Shown here: in pieces, positions 1 to 8,108 of the stretch
Numbering within the stretch: position 1 is the first letter of the stretch
Layout of the letters: each line of letters starts with the position of its first letter
Source of the DNA: Microbacterium profundi
GTDB taxonomy: Bacteria > Actinomycetota > Actinomycetes > Actinomycetales > Microbacteriaceae
Assembly: GCF_000763375.1 (NCBI RefSeq)
Contig: NZ_JPSY01000003.1
Coordinates: 353,386 to 417,385, forward strand
Length of the DNA stretch: 64,000 nt
Direction of reading: 5' to 3'
Position numbers and translations under genes: made by a program
The notes under the pieces: generated by a model
What the model saw: the letters and a program-made list of their open reading frames with translations, nothing else
What the model was told of the DNA's origin: nothing
Databases searched by the model: none

Positions 1-167
1 GCTCCGTCCGCACCGCTGAGGCGCTCGACCTTCTCGACGCCGCGGTGCTGGTATTGGGCTCCGAGCGACATGAACACAGCGCCCGCGAGCGCCAAGGGGA
101 TGCCGAGCAGCAACGCGGGGTTCTGGAAGACGCCGACGAGCTGGTTGCCGACATCCGCCTCTGCCAT
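1..167 (-). CDS. DMT-family (NIPA-like) transporter, N-terminal fragment
   Basis: The ATG is the complement of 165-167 and the gene runs off the left edge, so only the first 55 residues are visible. After a short polar start (MAEADVGNQLVG) comes one hydrophobic segment (about residues 17-37, containing LLLGIPLALAGAVFMSLGAQ) and then a basic stretch QHRGVEKVE. This is how the first membrane helix of DMT-superfamily permeases looks, in particular the NIPA/YdcZ-like proteins of actinobacteria. The substrate cannot be told. It is divergent from def, with 61 bp between the starts. The assignment rests on a fragment and is tentative. Confidence 0.5.
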   Translation of the reverse strand, partial: MAEADVGNQLVGVFQNPALLLGIPLALAGAVFMSLGAQYQHRGVEKVERLSGADG

Positions 168-228
168 CCACACGCCCGCGCTCACACTGAAACACTACCT
201 GGCACAGGGCGCACAGTAGGGTTGTGGC

Positions 229-795
229 GTGGCTGTTCTACCGATTCGCATCATGGGCGATACCGTTCTGCACTCCCCCGCATCGCCCGTCGCCGAGATC
301 GATGACGAGGTCCGCACTCTCGTCGCCGACATGTTCGAGACCATGGACACAGCTCCTGGGGTCGGCCTCGCCGCTCCCCAGGTCGGCGTGGCTCTTCGCA
401 TCTACACGTATTCGTATGTGGACGATGACGACCAGCCGTGGCGCGGCGTGCTCATCAACCCGGTGCTGTGGATGTCTCCCCCTGAGCCCGGCCCCCCCGA
501 CCCGGACGAGGAGTCCGAGGGCTGCCTGTCCTTCCCCGGTGAGCGGTTCCCACTGCGCCGTGCCGACCGAGTGCTGGTGACCGGTCTGGACCTCGACGGC
601 GCGGCGGTGCGCATCGAGGTGGACGGATGGCGGGCCCGCATCATGCAGCACGAGTTCGATCATCTCGACGGCATCCTCTACATCGATCGACTGTCCGACG
701 GCGATTGGAAGACCGTCCAGAAGATCGCGCGCAAACGCGGATGGGGCAAGCCCGGTGCGAGCTGGATGCCCGGAGTCGACGACCTCGAAGCCTGA
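229..795 (+). CDS. def: peptide deformylase
   Basis: Removes the formyl group from the N-terminal methionine of nascent proteins, using a metal ion. All three family motifs are present: GVGLAAPQ (residues 44-51), EGCLS with metal ligand Cys99, and HEFDH with His141, Glu142 and His145. Its 188 residues fit the usual size. The start is GTG at 229: a -10 like TAGGGT lies at 217-222, exactly six bases upstream, so the mRNA is probably leaderless. No fmt gene lies next to it. The gene stands alone, divergent from the transporter fragment on its left. Confidence 0.95.
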   Translation: MAVLPIRIMGDTVLHSPASPVAEIDDEVRTLVADMFETMDTAPGVGLAAPQVGVALRIYTYSYVDDDDQPWRGVLINPVLWMSPPEPGPPDPDEESEGCLSFPGERFPLRRADRVLVTGLDLDGAAVRIEVDGWRARIMQHEFDHLDGILYIDRLSDGDWKTVQKIARKRGWGKPGASWMPGVDDLEA

Positions 796-914
796 GCGCA
801 TACAGCTTCTGCATAACCCATTCAAAGTTGCGTCTCAGGTTCAGTGTCAGTACCGTTCCCGTGGGGCGGGCCATCAGTGTCCGTTGACGGACGATTCCTC
901 GGAGGGGAACTCAC

Positions 915-1282
915 ATGATGAAACTGCGCAACCGGCGCGCGCTCGCACTGGCAGGAACGGCGCTCGCGCTCAGCATCGCGCTCAGCGGCTGCAGCGCGCT
1001 CAACAACCTCATCGTGGGCGGCAGCAATGACGCTCAGCGCGATGAAGAGACCGGCGAGGTCACCGAGGGATCGAACATCGACATCTTCTCCCTCAAGGTG
1101 GGTGACTGCATGCCGACCAGCGACACCACCGGCGAGATCACCGATGCCGATGTCGTTCCTTGCTCCGAGCCGCACGCGGACGAGGTCTTCTTCGAGTGCA
1201 GTGCGTGATCTACGAGCCGGACCCCGCCGACCCGAAGCTTTCGCTCGATGTGACCGGCACGCTCAGAGGCGCCGCACGCTGA
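915..1282 (+). pseudogene. septum-formation-family lipoprotein, broken by an internal deletion
   Basis: The 5' part reads 97 residues: a basic start, a hydrophobic stretch and the lipobox LSGC, then the conserved part VGDCMPTSD and VVPCSEPHADEVFFE, typical of the septum-formation/DUF4190-linked lipoproteins of Microbacteriaceae. Normal members continue for some 50-60 residues and end with a QC(I/V)xYDP...GTLKGAAR tail. Here the frame stops at 1206-1208, but that very tail (CVIYEPDPAD ... TGTLRGAAR) is present in another frame from 1202 to 1282. The simplest reading is a deletion near 1196-1202 that removed the middle and shifted the frame. A good Shine-Dalgarno (GGAGGGG, 901-907) precedes the ATG. 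A truncated, secreted 97-residue lipoprotein could still be made. Confidence 0.7.
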
Positions 1283-1296
1283 TCAGCGGCTGATTC

Positions 1297-1336
1297 GCGC
1301 AAGAGGCTCCGTCCGATCGGGCGGAGCCTCTTGCGC
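1297..1336 (+). terminator. hairpin after the lipoprotein gene
   Basis: A perfect 15-bp inverted repeat: arms 1297-1311 and 1322-1336 with a 10-nt loop. It lies 15 bp after the old stop codon of the broken lipoprotein gene. No clear T-run follows, so it may act as a factor-assisted or bidirectional terminator. Confidence 0.6.
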
Positions 1337-1371
1337 ATGCCTGCCGTACGGGCACAACACCGCACGAATGC

Positions 1372-1400
1372 AGAAAGCCCCGTACAAGACGGGGCCTTCT
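1372..1400 (-). terminator. hairpin terminator of tRNA-Asn
   Basis: A 12-bp stem (1372-1383 with 1389-1400, one G-T pair) and a 5-nt loop. Read on the minus strand it ends in GGGGCTTTCT and sits just after the tRNA 3' end, so it most likely ends the tRNA transcript. Confidence 0.6.
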
Positions 1401-1407
1401 GATCTGG

Positions 1408-1480
1408 CTCCCCAAATTGGACTCGAACCAATAACCTGCCGATTAACAGTCGGCTGCTCTGCCAATTGAGCTATTGGGGA
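1408..1480 (-). tRNA. tRNA-Asn(GTT)
   Basis: The minus strand folds into a full cloverleaf: acceptor TCCCCAA/TTGGGGA, D-arm around AGCTCAATTGGCAGAGC, anticodon stem GCCGA/TCGGC with loop CTGTTAA (anticodon GTT, asparagine), and T-arm ATTGG-TTCGAGT-CCAAT. The discriminator is G and the next three bases (1405-1407) encode CCA. Confidence 0.95.
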
Positions 1481-1573
1481 TCAGGCGATGTCGCCGAAGC
1501 AACTCCACAATCTTAGCAAACCCCCGAGGGTGCTCGTGACACCCGCCGCCCTGCTCGGGCGTGTCGAGTCGGG

Positions 1574-2350
1574 TCAGCGGCCGAGCGAATCCGCCTCGCC
1601 GTTGGGCACCCAGAGCAGGTCCTTGCCGACGCCCCGCGCCACCACGTGACCGGCACGCAGCATCAGCGTCTCGGCATTGAGCTCACGGATGAACGCCGCA
1701 TCGTTCGTGACGAGCAGCGCTCCCATCCCCTGCCCGTTGCGGCGCCTGGTGATCGCGTCGAACACGACCGGCCGCACTTCGAGATCGAGATTCGCGAGCG
1801 GCTCGTCGGCGATGAGCACCCGCGGCTCGAGGACGAAGGCCCGTGCGATCGCAACCCGCTGACGCATGCCGGCGCTGAGCTCGTACGGGAACTTCGCCGC
1901 CGTGCCGAGCGGCAGATGCAGCTCGTCCAGCAGCGTCGCGATGCGGATCGAGAGCGCCTTGCTGTTGACGCGCTTCTCGCGGATGAGGATCGGCTCTGCG
2001 ATCACTTCACTCACCGTGAGCGTCGGCGGAAGATCGGCGCCGGCACCCTGAGGGATGAACCCGGTGAGGTATGTCAGCTCGCGATGCCGCCGACCGGGCT
2101 TTCGCACGTTCACGCCGCAGACTTCGGCGGTGCCGCCGACGATGCGCACCGATGGGTCCGTGGAACCCGCGAGAGCCGCGACCAGCGTGGACTTGCCGGA
2201 TCCGGTGGGACCGGCGACGCAGATCAGGTCGCCGGGAGAGAGCGCGAAGGTGACTCCGTCGACGGCGCGCGTGGGGGCTCCGTGCCCGATCCGATCGATG
2301 ACCAGATCGAAGCAGTCGATCACGTTCGAGGAGTGTTGCCTTCGGGACAT
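1574..2350 (-). CDS. ABC transporter ATP-binding protein (orphan)
   Basis: An ATPase subunit of an ABC importer or exporter: Walker A GPTGSGKST, a Q-loop region (FIPQGAG), signature LSAGMRQRVAIARA (a variant of LSGGQ), Walker B VLIADEP followed by LANLDLEVRP, and an H-loop position where VTND replaces the usual VTHD. Replacement of the switch histidine by Asn is worth noting and could lower ATP turnover. Two ATGs are possible; the one at 2350 is chosen because a strong Shine-Dalgarno (GGGGGAGG) lies about nine bases upstream, whereas the ATG at 2359 overlaps it. No permease or binding protein lies nearby, so the substrate is unknown. It is encoded just after dnaG on the same strand. Confidence 0.75.
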   Translation of the reverse strand: MSRRQHSSNVIDCFDLVIDRIGHGAPTRAVDGVTFALSPGDLICVAGPTGSGKSTLVAALAGSTDPSVRIVGGTAEVCGVNVRKPGRRHRELTYLTGFIPQGAGADLPPTLTVSEVIAEPILIREKRVNSKALSIRIATLLDELHLPLGTAAKFPYELSAGMRQRVAIARAFVLEPRVLIADEPLANLDLEVRPVVFDAITRRRNGQGMGALLVTNDAAFIRELNAETLMLRAGHVVARGVGKDLLWVPNGEADSLGR

Positions 2351-2386
2351 AGGTTCCATCCTCCCCCGAATCGGCCTTACGGTCCG

Positions 2387-4249
2387 TTACGACTCGGTGA
2401 AGCGCTGGCGCTCGATGTCGAGATCGCGCAGGCGCATGCGCAATGCCCGGCCGCCGTCCGAATCCGCAGGCACTCTCTGCACAGCGCCGAGCAGCTCGTT
2501 CTTCTCCCGATCGAGGTTGCGCAGGATCATGCGCCGGAACAGATCCGCCGTCGATCTGGCCGCCCCCTCCTCATCGCGTGCCGGGAACGGCGACATCAGC
2601 AGCTCCCCGGCGAGCAAGCGGTACGGCTCGCGCACCGCGTTGACAGCATCCATCGCCCATCCGACGCGCGTACGGTCGGATGCGGCGACGACGACTTCGC
2701 GGATCGCTTCCAACGCCGGGTGGCGGAACGGCACCTCGAATGCGCGCGCCAGCGTGGCCTGATCGATCTGATGCCCGTACTGCAGGGCTCCCATCATCGC
2801 GCCGCGCTCGAGTGCGACGTCGGCCGTGCGCGGCAGGCTCGCCAGCGTCACGGGTGCGACTGCCGTCGGCTCCGAACCCGCCGGCACAGCCTCTGCCGGT
2901 TCGCGTCGTGCAGGAGCGTGGTTCGCTCCTGCACGACCAGCACGCTCCACCTCGGCGCGCACCTCGGTCGGGTCCATGCCCAGACGTCGGGCGAGCATCC
3001 GCTCGTACCCTGGGCGCAGCAGGCGATCGCGGATCTCGGCCACGATCGGTGCTGCCGCTCGCAGCGCGCCGACCTGCCCCTCGACGGTGGCGAGGTCGAA
3101 ACCGCTGAGTCTGCGGTCGATCGCGAACTCGAACATCGGCACCTTGGCGTCCATGAGCCCACGCACCGCAGCGTCGCCGCGCTGCAGCCTCAGATCGCAC
3201 GGATCGAGACCGTTCGGGGCCACGGCGACGAAGGTCTGCGCGTTGAAGCGGTCATCCTCTGTGAAGGCGCGCAGCGCCGCCTTCTGGCCCGCCTCGTCGC
3301 CGTCGAACGTGAACACGACCTCCCCCGAGGCGTTGTCGTCGCCCATCACACGGCGCAGAACCTTGATGTGCTCCGCGCCGAACGCCGTGCCACAGGTCGC
3401 GACAGCTGTGGTCAGACCCGCAAGGTGGCACGCCATGACGTCGGTGTACCCCTCGACGACCACGACGCGTCGCGGATCGCCTCGAGAGATGTCGCGCTTG
3501 GCCAGGTCGAGCCCGTAGAGCACCTGGGCCTTCTTGTAGATGATCGTCTCGGGAGTGTTCAGGTACTTCGGCCCCTGGTCGTCGTCATACAGCTTGCGGG
3601 CGCCGAAGCCGATGGTCTGTCCTGTGACATCGCGGATCGGCCAGACCAGCCGTCCGCGGAATCTGTCGTACACCCCGCGCTGTCCCTGTGACACGAGTCC
3701 GGCCGCGAGCAGCTCGTCGCGCGTGAATCCCTGCGCGGTGAGGGCCTTCATCATCCCTTCCCATCCGCGCGGCGCGTAGCCGACGCCGAAATGGGCTGCG
3801 GCACCGGCGTCGAAGCCGCGTTCTCCGAGGAACTTCCGGCCGGTCTCCGCTTCGGCCGACAGCAGTTGGCCGCGGAAGAACTCGGCTGCCGCGGTGTTCG
3901 CCGCGTACAGGCGGCTGCGGCCGCTGTTCTCCGGTGCCGACCCGCCGTCCTCGTAGTGCAGGGTGTAGCCGATGCGTCCCGCGAGGCGCTCGACCGCCTC
4001 GGTGAAGCTGACGTGATCCATCTCCCGCAGGAACGAGTACACGTCGCCGGATTCTCCGCAGCCGAAGCAGTGGTAATAGCCGACCTGCGGGCGCACGTGG
4101 AAGCTGGGGCTCTTCTCGTCGTGGAACGGGCAGAGCCCCTTGAGCGAGCCGACGCCGGCCGACTTCAATGCGACGCGTTCTCCGACGATGTCGCCGATGT
4201 TGGTGCGCGACTTCACCTCATCGACGTCTGCCTGGCGGATCCTCGGCAT
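2387..4249 (-). CDS. dnaG: DNA primase
   Basis: Makes the RNA primers for chromosome replication together with DnaB helicase. The 620-residue protein shows the whole layout: N-terminal zinc-ribbon (Cys40, His43, Cys61, Cys64, in LCPFHDEKSPSFH and HCFGCGESG), the RNA polymerase core, a TOPRIM domain (VVVEGYTDV and FTFDGDEAG with the metal-binding acidic residues), and a C-terminal helicase-binding part. Its start overlaps the dgt stop in a TGATG arrangement, so the two are translationally coupled. The order dusB-dgt-dnaG on one strand is common in actinobacteria. Confidence 0.97.
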   Translation of the reverse strand: MPRIRQADVDEVKSRTNIGDIVGERVALKSAGVGSLKGLCPFHDEKSPSFHVRPQVGYYHCFGCGESGDVYSFLREMDHVSFTEAVERLAGRIGYTLHYEDGGSAPENSGRSRLYAANTAAAEFFRGQLLSAEAETGRKFLGERGFDAGAAAHFGVGYAPRGWEGMMKALTAQGFTRDELLAAGLVSQGQRGVYDRFRGRLVWPIRDVTGQTIGFGARKLYDDDQGPKYLNTPETIIYKKAQVLYGLDLAKRDISRGDPRRVVVVEGYTDVMACHLAGLTTAVATCGTAFGAEHIKVLRRVMGDDNASGEVVFTFDGDEAGQKAALRAFTEDDRFNAQTFVAVAPNGLDPCDLRLQRGDAAVRGLMDAKVPMFEFAIDRRLSGFDLATVEGQVGALRAAAPIVAEIRDRLLRPGYERMLARRLGMDPTEVRAEVERAGRAGANHAPARREPAEAVPAGSEPTAVAPVTLASLPRTADVALERGAMMGALQYGHQIDQATLARAFEVPFRHPALEAIREVVVAASDRTRVGWAMDAVNAVREPYRLLAGELLMSPFPARDEEGAARSTADLFRRMILRNLDREKNELLGAVQRVPADSDGGRALRMRLRDLDIERQRFTES

Positions 4250-5658
4250 CAGTTCGCCCTTTCGGCGAGTGCCCGTTCGTCCTCGTGCGCGCCGGAGCGC
4301 TGCCTAACATGACGCGGGGACCAGATGCCGACCTCAGCAGGGTCGACATCGCCGACGAGCCTGCTGTGCCAATCCAGGGCCGTCTGATCCGTCAGGCTGG
4401 CGATCTGGTCGACGACCACTCGCGCGCGCTGCGCATCCGTCTCCGCGTCGTGGAAGTCCGCCGCGAAGGCGGGCTCGAGCACATCTGCTCCCGCCGTCCA
4501 CAGCGCATCGGTCGACCAGAGTGCATCGGCAAGGCGCTTGAGCACGCGTCGCTGCTCCTTGTAGACGCCCTTGCGGGCCTCGATCGTCACGATCGCCTGT
4601 CCCATGATGCCCTTGAGTACGGCGATCTCCGCCTCCACCACCCGCGGCACGACGACGTGCGCGCTGTACCGGGCGAGCGCCGGGCCCCGATAGGTCTCAC
4701 GCGTCGCGGCGACGGCGGCGCGCGCGAAGCGGCCGATCAGGTCGCTGGTGAGGTTCTTGAGCCCGGCGAGATCGCGGCGTGAGCGGTCGAAGGACTTCAG
4801 CCACATCGGCTGGCTCGTCAGGCGGTAGAGAGCGTCGGCGAGCTCTTCCCTGGTGAAGTCGTACCCGACCCATTGCTGCACGCGCCCGACCAGCGCATCG
4901 TGTTGCTTCGGGTTCGACAGCGTGGCCACATCGAGGTAGCCGTTGACGATCGCGTCTTCGAAGTCGTGCACGGAATAGGCGATGTCATCGGAGAGATCCA
5001 TGATCTCCGCCTCGATGCAGCGCAGACGCCCAGGTGCGTCCTCGCGCATCCAGCGGAACACGTCCTCATCCTCGGGATACACGCCGAACTTCAGACGTCC
5101 GCCGGGATCGGGGACGGGGCTGTCGACCGTCCACGGATACTTGCAGGTCGCGTCGAGGCTCGCCCGCGTGAGGTTCAGCCCGACGGAATGGCCGTCCGCG
5201 TCGAGGACCTTCGCCTCCAGGCGGGTGAGGATGCGCAGCGACTGCGCGTTGCCCTCGAAGCCGCCGATCGGCTCCGCCCATTCGTTCAGGGCGCGTTCGC
5301 CGTTGTGGCCGAACGGCGGATGCCCCAGATCGTGACTGAGGCAGGCGGTGTCGACGACGTCGGCCGAGACGCCGAGAGCCCCGGCGAGTTCTCGGCCGAC
5401 CTGCGCGACCTCGAGCGAGTGCGTCAGCCGATTGCGGGCGAAGTCAGCCGTGCTCGCAGGGCTCAGCACCTGCGTCTTCGCCGCCAGACGGCGCAGGCCG
5501 GCCGAGTGCAGCACTCTGGCACGATCTCGGGCGAAGTCATCACGCTCTGAGCGGTGCTGCTCACTGACGAAGCGCGCCGTGTCGCGCGCGTCGTAGCCGT
5601 CGATCCGCGCACCGCCAAACGCTGCGACAGGCTCAGCGGTCGAAGGATCAACCACCAC
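4249..5658 (-). CDS. dgt: deoxyguanosinetriphosphate triphosphohydrolase-like protein
   Basis: HD-domain hydrolase that cleaves dNTPs to deoxynucleosides and triphosphate, which tunes nucleotide pools beside DNA primase. Metal ligands of the HD fold are visible: His80 in RLTHSLEVAQ, His109-Asp110 in LSHDLGHPPFGH, and a later Asp in the DLSDDIAYSVHD motif. The reading frame stays open far upstream through dusB, but the conserved protein begins only near 5630. I chose GTG at 5658 (a second GTG is at 5655), which overlaps the dusB stop; this gives 469 residues. The first codons overlap a degenerate REP-like repeat (5624-5646), so the N-terminus may be repeat-derived. Confidence 0.88.
   Translation of the reverse strand: MVVDPSTAEPVAAFGGARIDGYDARDTARFVSEQHRSERDDFARDRARVLHSAGLRRLAAKTQVLSPASTADFARNRLTHSLEVAQVGRELAGALGVSADVVDTACLSHDLGHPPFGHNGERALNEWAEPIGGFEGNAQSLRILTRLEAKVLDADGHSVGLNLTRASLDATCKYPWTVDSPVPDPGGRLKFGVYPEDEDVFRWMREDAPGRLRCIEAEIMDLSDDIAYSVHDFEDAIVNGYLDVATLSNPKQHDALVGRVQQWVGYDFTREELADALYRLTSQPMWLKSFDRSRRDLAGLKNLTSDLIGRFARAAVAATRETYRGPALARYSAHVVVPRVVEAEIAVLKGIMGQAIVTIEARKGVYKEQRRVLKRLADALWSTDALWTAGADVLEPAFAADFHDAETDAQRARVVVDQIASLTDQTALDWHSRLVGDVDPAEVGIWSPRHVRQRSGAHEDERALAERAN
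5624..5646. repeat. degenerate REP-like repeat at the dgt start
   Basis: The stretch GCGACAGGCTCAGCGGTCGA plus AGG resembles the REP-like unit CTTCGACAGGCTCAGGGA found elsewhere in the window (18602, 27402, 33531). It covers codons about 5-12 of dgt. The match is imperfect, so this copy is less certain than the others. Confidence 0.45.
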
Positions 5659-6802
5659 TGTTCTCGATCTCCGCGCCGCGCAGCATCTCGCCGGTGTCGC
5701 CGGCGACATCACGTGAGTCCAGCCACTTGTCGGGCAGAGCAGGGCGCTTCGGGCGACCGGCACGACCGCGCTGACCCTCGGCATCCGCTCCGGGATACGG
5801 CGCATCACGGTCGAGCTGACCGAGCAGGTCATCGATGTGGGCGAGGCTCTGCGCAGTGGCGAGGCCGGTGCGCACGTCACTGCCGACCGGATAGCCCTTG
5901 AAGTACCATGCGACGTGCTTGCGGATATCGCGGCATCCGTGATCCTCGTCCTCGAGGAACTCGACCAGCAGCTGCGCATGCCGGCGGAAGGCATCGGCGA
6001 CGAAACCGAGGGTGGCGTCGACCGGTCGAGACTCGGCGCCGAACGCTGCGGCGAGATCGCCGAACAGCCACGGGCGGCCCAGGCATCCGCGCCCGACGAC
6101 GACGCCGTCGCAGTCGGTCTCGGCCATCATCCGCACGGCGTCATCGGCCGACCAGATGTCGCCGTTTCCGAGCACCGGGATGCTCGTGACAGCCTGCTTC
6201 AACTCGCCGATCGCGTTCCAGTCGGCGTGGCCGGAGTAGAACTCGCTCGCGGTGCGGGCATGCAGGGCGACGGCAGCGGCACCGGCGTCTTCGGCGGCGC
6301 GCCCGGCGTCGAGGAACGTGAGGTGGTCGGCATCGATGCCCTTGCGCATCTTCACCGTCAGCGGGATGTCTCCGGCGGCCTTGACCGCCTGATCGACGAT
6401 CTCCGCGAACAGACCGGTCTTCCACGGCAGCGCTGCTCCCCCGCCCTTGCGGGTGACCTTGGGGACGGGGCATCCGAAGTTCAGGTCAATGTGGTCGGCG
6501 TGGTCTTCCGCCACGATGATGCGCACCGCCTCGGCGATGGTCTTCGGGTCGACGCCGTAGAGCTGGATAGACCGCGGCGTCTCGCTCTCGTGGTGGCGGA
6601 TGAGCCGCATCGTCGTGTCGTTGCGTTCCACCAGCGCGCGAGACGTGATCATCTCGCTGACGTAGAGGCCCGCGCCGTATTCACGGCACAGGAGACGGAA
6701 CGCGGTGTTGGTGATGCCCGCCATGGGTGCGAGGACGACAGGCACGTCGAGGTCGATCGGGCCGATGCGCAGGGCGCGAGCGGGGGCGGAAGCGAGAGTC
6801 AT
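5648..6802 (-). CDS. dusB: tRNA-dihydrouridine synthase
   Basis: FMN enzyme that reduces uridines to dihydrouridine in the tRNA D-loop. Seen: VVLAPMAGITNTAFR near the N-terminus, the catalytic-cysteine motif LNFGCPVPKVTRKGGG, the phosphate/RNA-binding VKMRKGID and ALHARTASEFY, and the FMN motif NGDIW then GVVVGRGCLGRPWLF. The start ATG at 6802 has GAAGGG five bases upstream; the frame continues further up but without conserved sequence. It gives 384 residues, normal for the family. First gene of the dusB-dgt-dnaG chain. Confidence 0.93.
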   Translation of the reverse strand: MTLASAPARALRIGPIDLDVPVVLAPMAGITNTAFRLLCREYGAGLYVSEMITSRALVERNDTTMRLIRHHESETPRSIQLYGVDPKTIAEAVRIIVAEDHADHIDLNFGCPVPKVTRKGGGAALPWKTGLFAEIVDQAVKAAGDIPLTVKMRKGIDADHLTFLDAGRAAEDAGAAAVALHARTASEFYSGHADWNAIGELKQAVTSIPVLGNGDIWSADDAVRMMAETDCDGVVVGRGCLGRPWLFGDLAAAFGAESRPVDATLGFVADAFRRHAQLLVEFLEDEDHGCRDIRKHVAWYFKGYPVGSDVRTGLATAQSLAHIDDLLGQLDRDAPYPGADAEGQRGRAGRPKRPALPDKWLDSRDVAGDTGEMLRGAEIENSGG

Positions 6803-6863
6803 ATCCCTTCCATTCTCCCATCCCCACGGCCCTCGGCGCCGCACCGCGTCTTAGGCTGTGGAT

Positions 6864-7358
6864 ATGACCGAAACCAGCGTGCGCCAGATCCCATTCACCG
6901 ATGCCACCGGCGCCGAGAAGACGCTCGACGACCTGGGGGCCGATGTTCTGCTCGTCGTCAACGTGGCATCGAAGTGCGGTCTCACGCCCCAGTACGAGCA
7001 GCTCGAGCAGTTGCAGCGCACCTACGGCGACCGCGGCTTCAGCGTCGTCGGGTTCCCGAGCAACCAGTTCATGGGTCAGGAGCCCGGTTCGGTCGAGCAG
7101 ATCCTGGAGTTCTGCTCCACCACGTACGGCGTGACCTTCCCCGTGAACGACAAGGTCAAGGTCAACGGCAGGAACGCCACCGAGCTCTACAAGGCGCTCA
7201 AGGAGACGCAGGACGCCGGCGGCAAGGCCGGACGTGTGGAATGGAACTTCGAGAAGTTCCTGGTGCTGCCGGACGGTTCGGTCAAGCGCTTCCGTCCGAA
7301 GCAGAAGCCGGACGCCCCCGAGATCGTCGAGGCGATCGAGGGCGCCCTGGTCCGCTAG
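6864..7358 (+). CDS. glutathione peroxidase-family thiol peroxidase
   Basis: Thioredoxin-fold peroxidase that reduces hydrogen peroxide and organic hydroperoxides. The Cys form is present (VNVASKCGLT, Cys38; no selenocysteine), with GFPSNQF carrying the catalytic Gln and EWNFEKFLV carrying the catalytic Trp and Asn. Actinobacteria lack glutathione, so the reductant is more likely thioredoxin or mycothiol-linked. The ATG at 6864 is chosen because TAGGCT (6852-6857) lies six bases upstream, a leaderless arrangement; an in-frame GTG at 6858 is the alternative. It ends 4 bp inside the convergent DsbA-like gene. Confidence 0.93.
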   Translation: MTETSVRQIPFTDATGAEKTLDDLGADVLLVVNVASKCGLTPQYEQLEQLQRTYGDRGFSVVGFPSNQFMGQEPGSVEQILEFCSTTYGVTFPVNDKVKVNGRNATELYKALKETQDAGGKAGRVEWNFEKFLVLPDGSVKRFRPKQKPDAPEIVEAIEGALVR

Positions 7359-8056
7359 ACCGCGGCTTCTTCCTGATCCGCCGGTGCGGAGTCGCTCTCG
7401 CCGCGTTTGGCCCAGAGGTCTCGCAGCACGTTCTCGAACGTGGCCGGCGGCTGTGCGCCCGAGATACCGTACTGACCGTCGATCACGAAGAACGGCACGC
7501 CCTGGATGCCGTAGGCGCGAGCCTGCGCCTGGTCCTGACGGACATCCGGGAGGTGCTTCTCACTCTCGAGCGCCGCGCGAGCCTCATCGGCGTCGAGCCC
7601 GACCTCGACCGCCAGCTCGATCAGGTCGTCGATGCGCCCGACATGCTTGCCCTCGGTGAAGTACGCCGACATCAGGCGCTCTTCCATCTCGTGCTGCAGA
7701 TCGTTCGCCTTGGCATGGTGCAGCAGTTCGTGCGCCTTGACCGTGTTCGTGTGCTTCAGCAGATCGAAGCGGTACTCCAGGCCGGCGTTCTTGGCAATGC
7801 CGGTCACGTTGTCGAGCATGCCCACCACCTGGTCACGGGGCATGCCCTTGTGGCCGGCGAGGAAGTCGATCTCGTCTCCGTCGAAGTCGACAGGAGTGTC
7901 GGGCGAGAGTTCGAACGAGTGGAAGGTGACGGTGACCTTCGGAGCGTCTTCGTCGCCGGCGACCGCCGCAAGACCTGTTTCGAGGTTGCGCTTGCCGATG
8001 TAGCACCACGGGCAGGCGATGTCGGACCAGATGTCAATCGAGATAGGTTGGCTCAC
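7355..8056 (-). CDS. DsbA-family oxidoreductase (FrnE-like)
   Basis: Cytoplasmic thioredoxin-fold protein of the FrnE/2-hydroxychromene isomerase-like DsbA group. It has the redox motif CPWC (Cys15, Cys18) in SDIACPWCYIGKR, the helical insertion, and the cis-proline loop GVPFFVIDGQYGISGAQ. No signal peptide. GTG at 8056 is chosen as the start because conserved sequence begins there; this gives 233 residues. The frame is open upstream but overlaps the promoter of the next gene. Likely role is disulfide exchange under oxidative stress, which would suit its convergent neighbour, a thiol peroxidase; the substrate is not known. Confidence 0.85.
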   Translation of the reverse strand: MSQPISIDIWSDIACPWCYIGKRNLETGLAAVAGDEDAPKVTVTFHSFELSPDTPVDFDGDEIDFLAGHKGMPRDQVVGMLDNVTGIAKNAGLEYRFDLLKHTNTVKAHELLHHAKANDLQHEMEERLMSAYFTEGKHVGRIDDLIELAVEVGLDADEARAALESEKHLPDVRQDQAQARAYGIQGVPFFVIDGQYGISGAQPPATFENVLRDLWAKRGESDSAPADQEEAAV

Positions 8057-8108
8057 CTCAGTGGGAACCTTCTCTGACCCGCGAATATTCCGTTGATAGC
8101 ATCTTCGG

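Noticed and set aside
1646..3691. 681-codon open frame on the plus strand
   Set aside because: It is antisense to the ABC ATPase and dnaG, both with complete motifs on the minus strand. Long antisense frames are common in GC-rich DNA; this one shows no family feature.
5837..8077. 746-codon open frame on the plus strand
   Set aside because: It runs antisense through dusB and in another frame through the peroxidase and the DsbA-like gene. Arg- and Gly-rich filler composition, no motifs.
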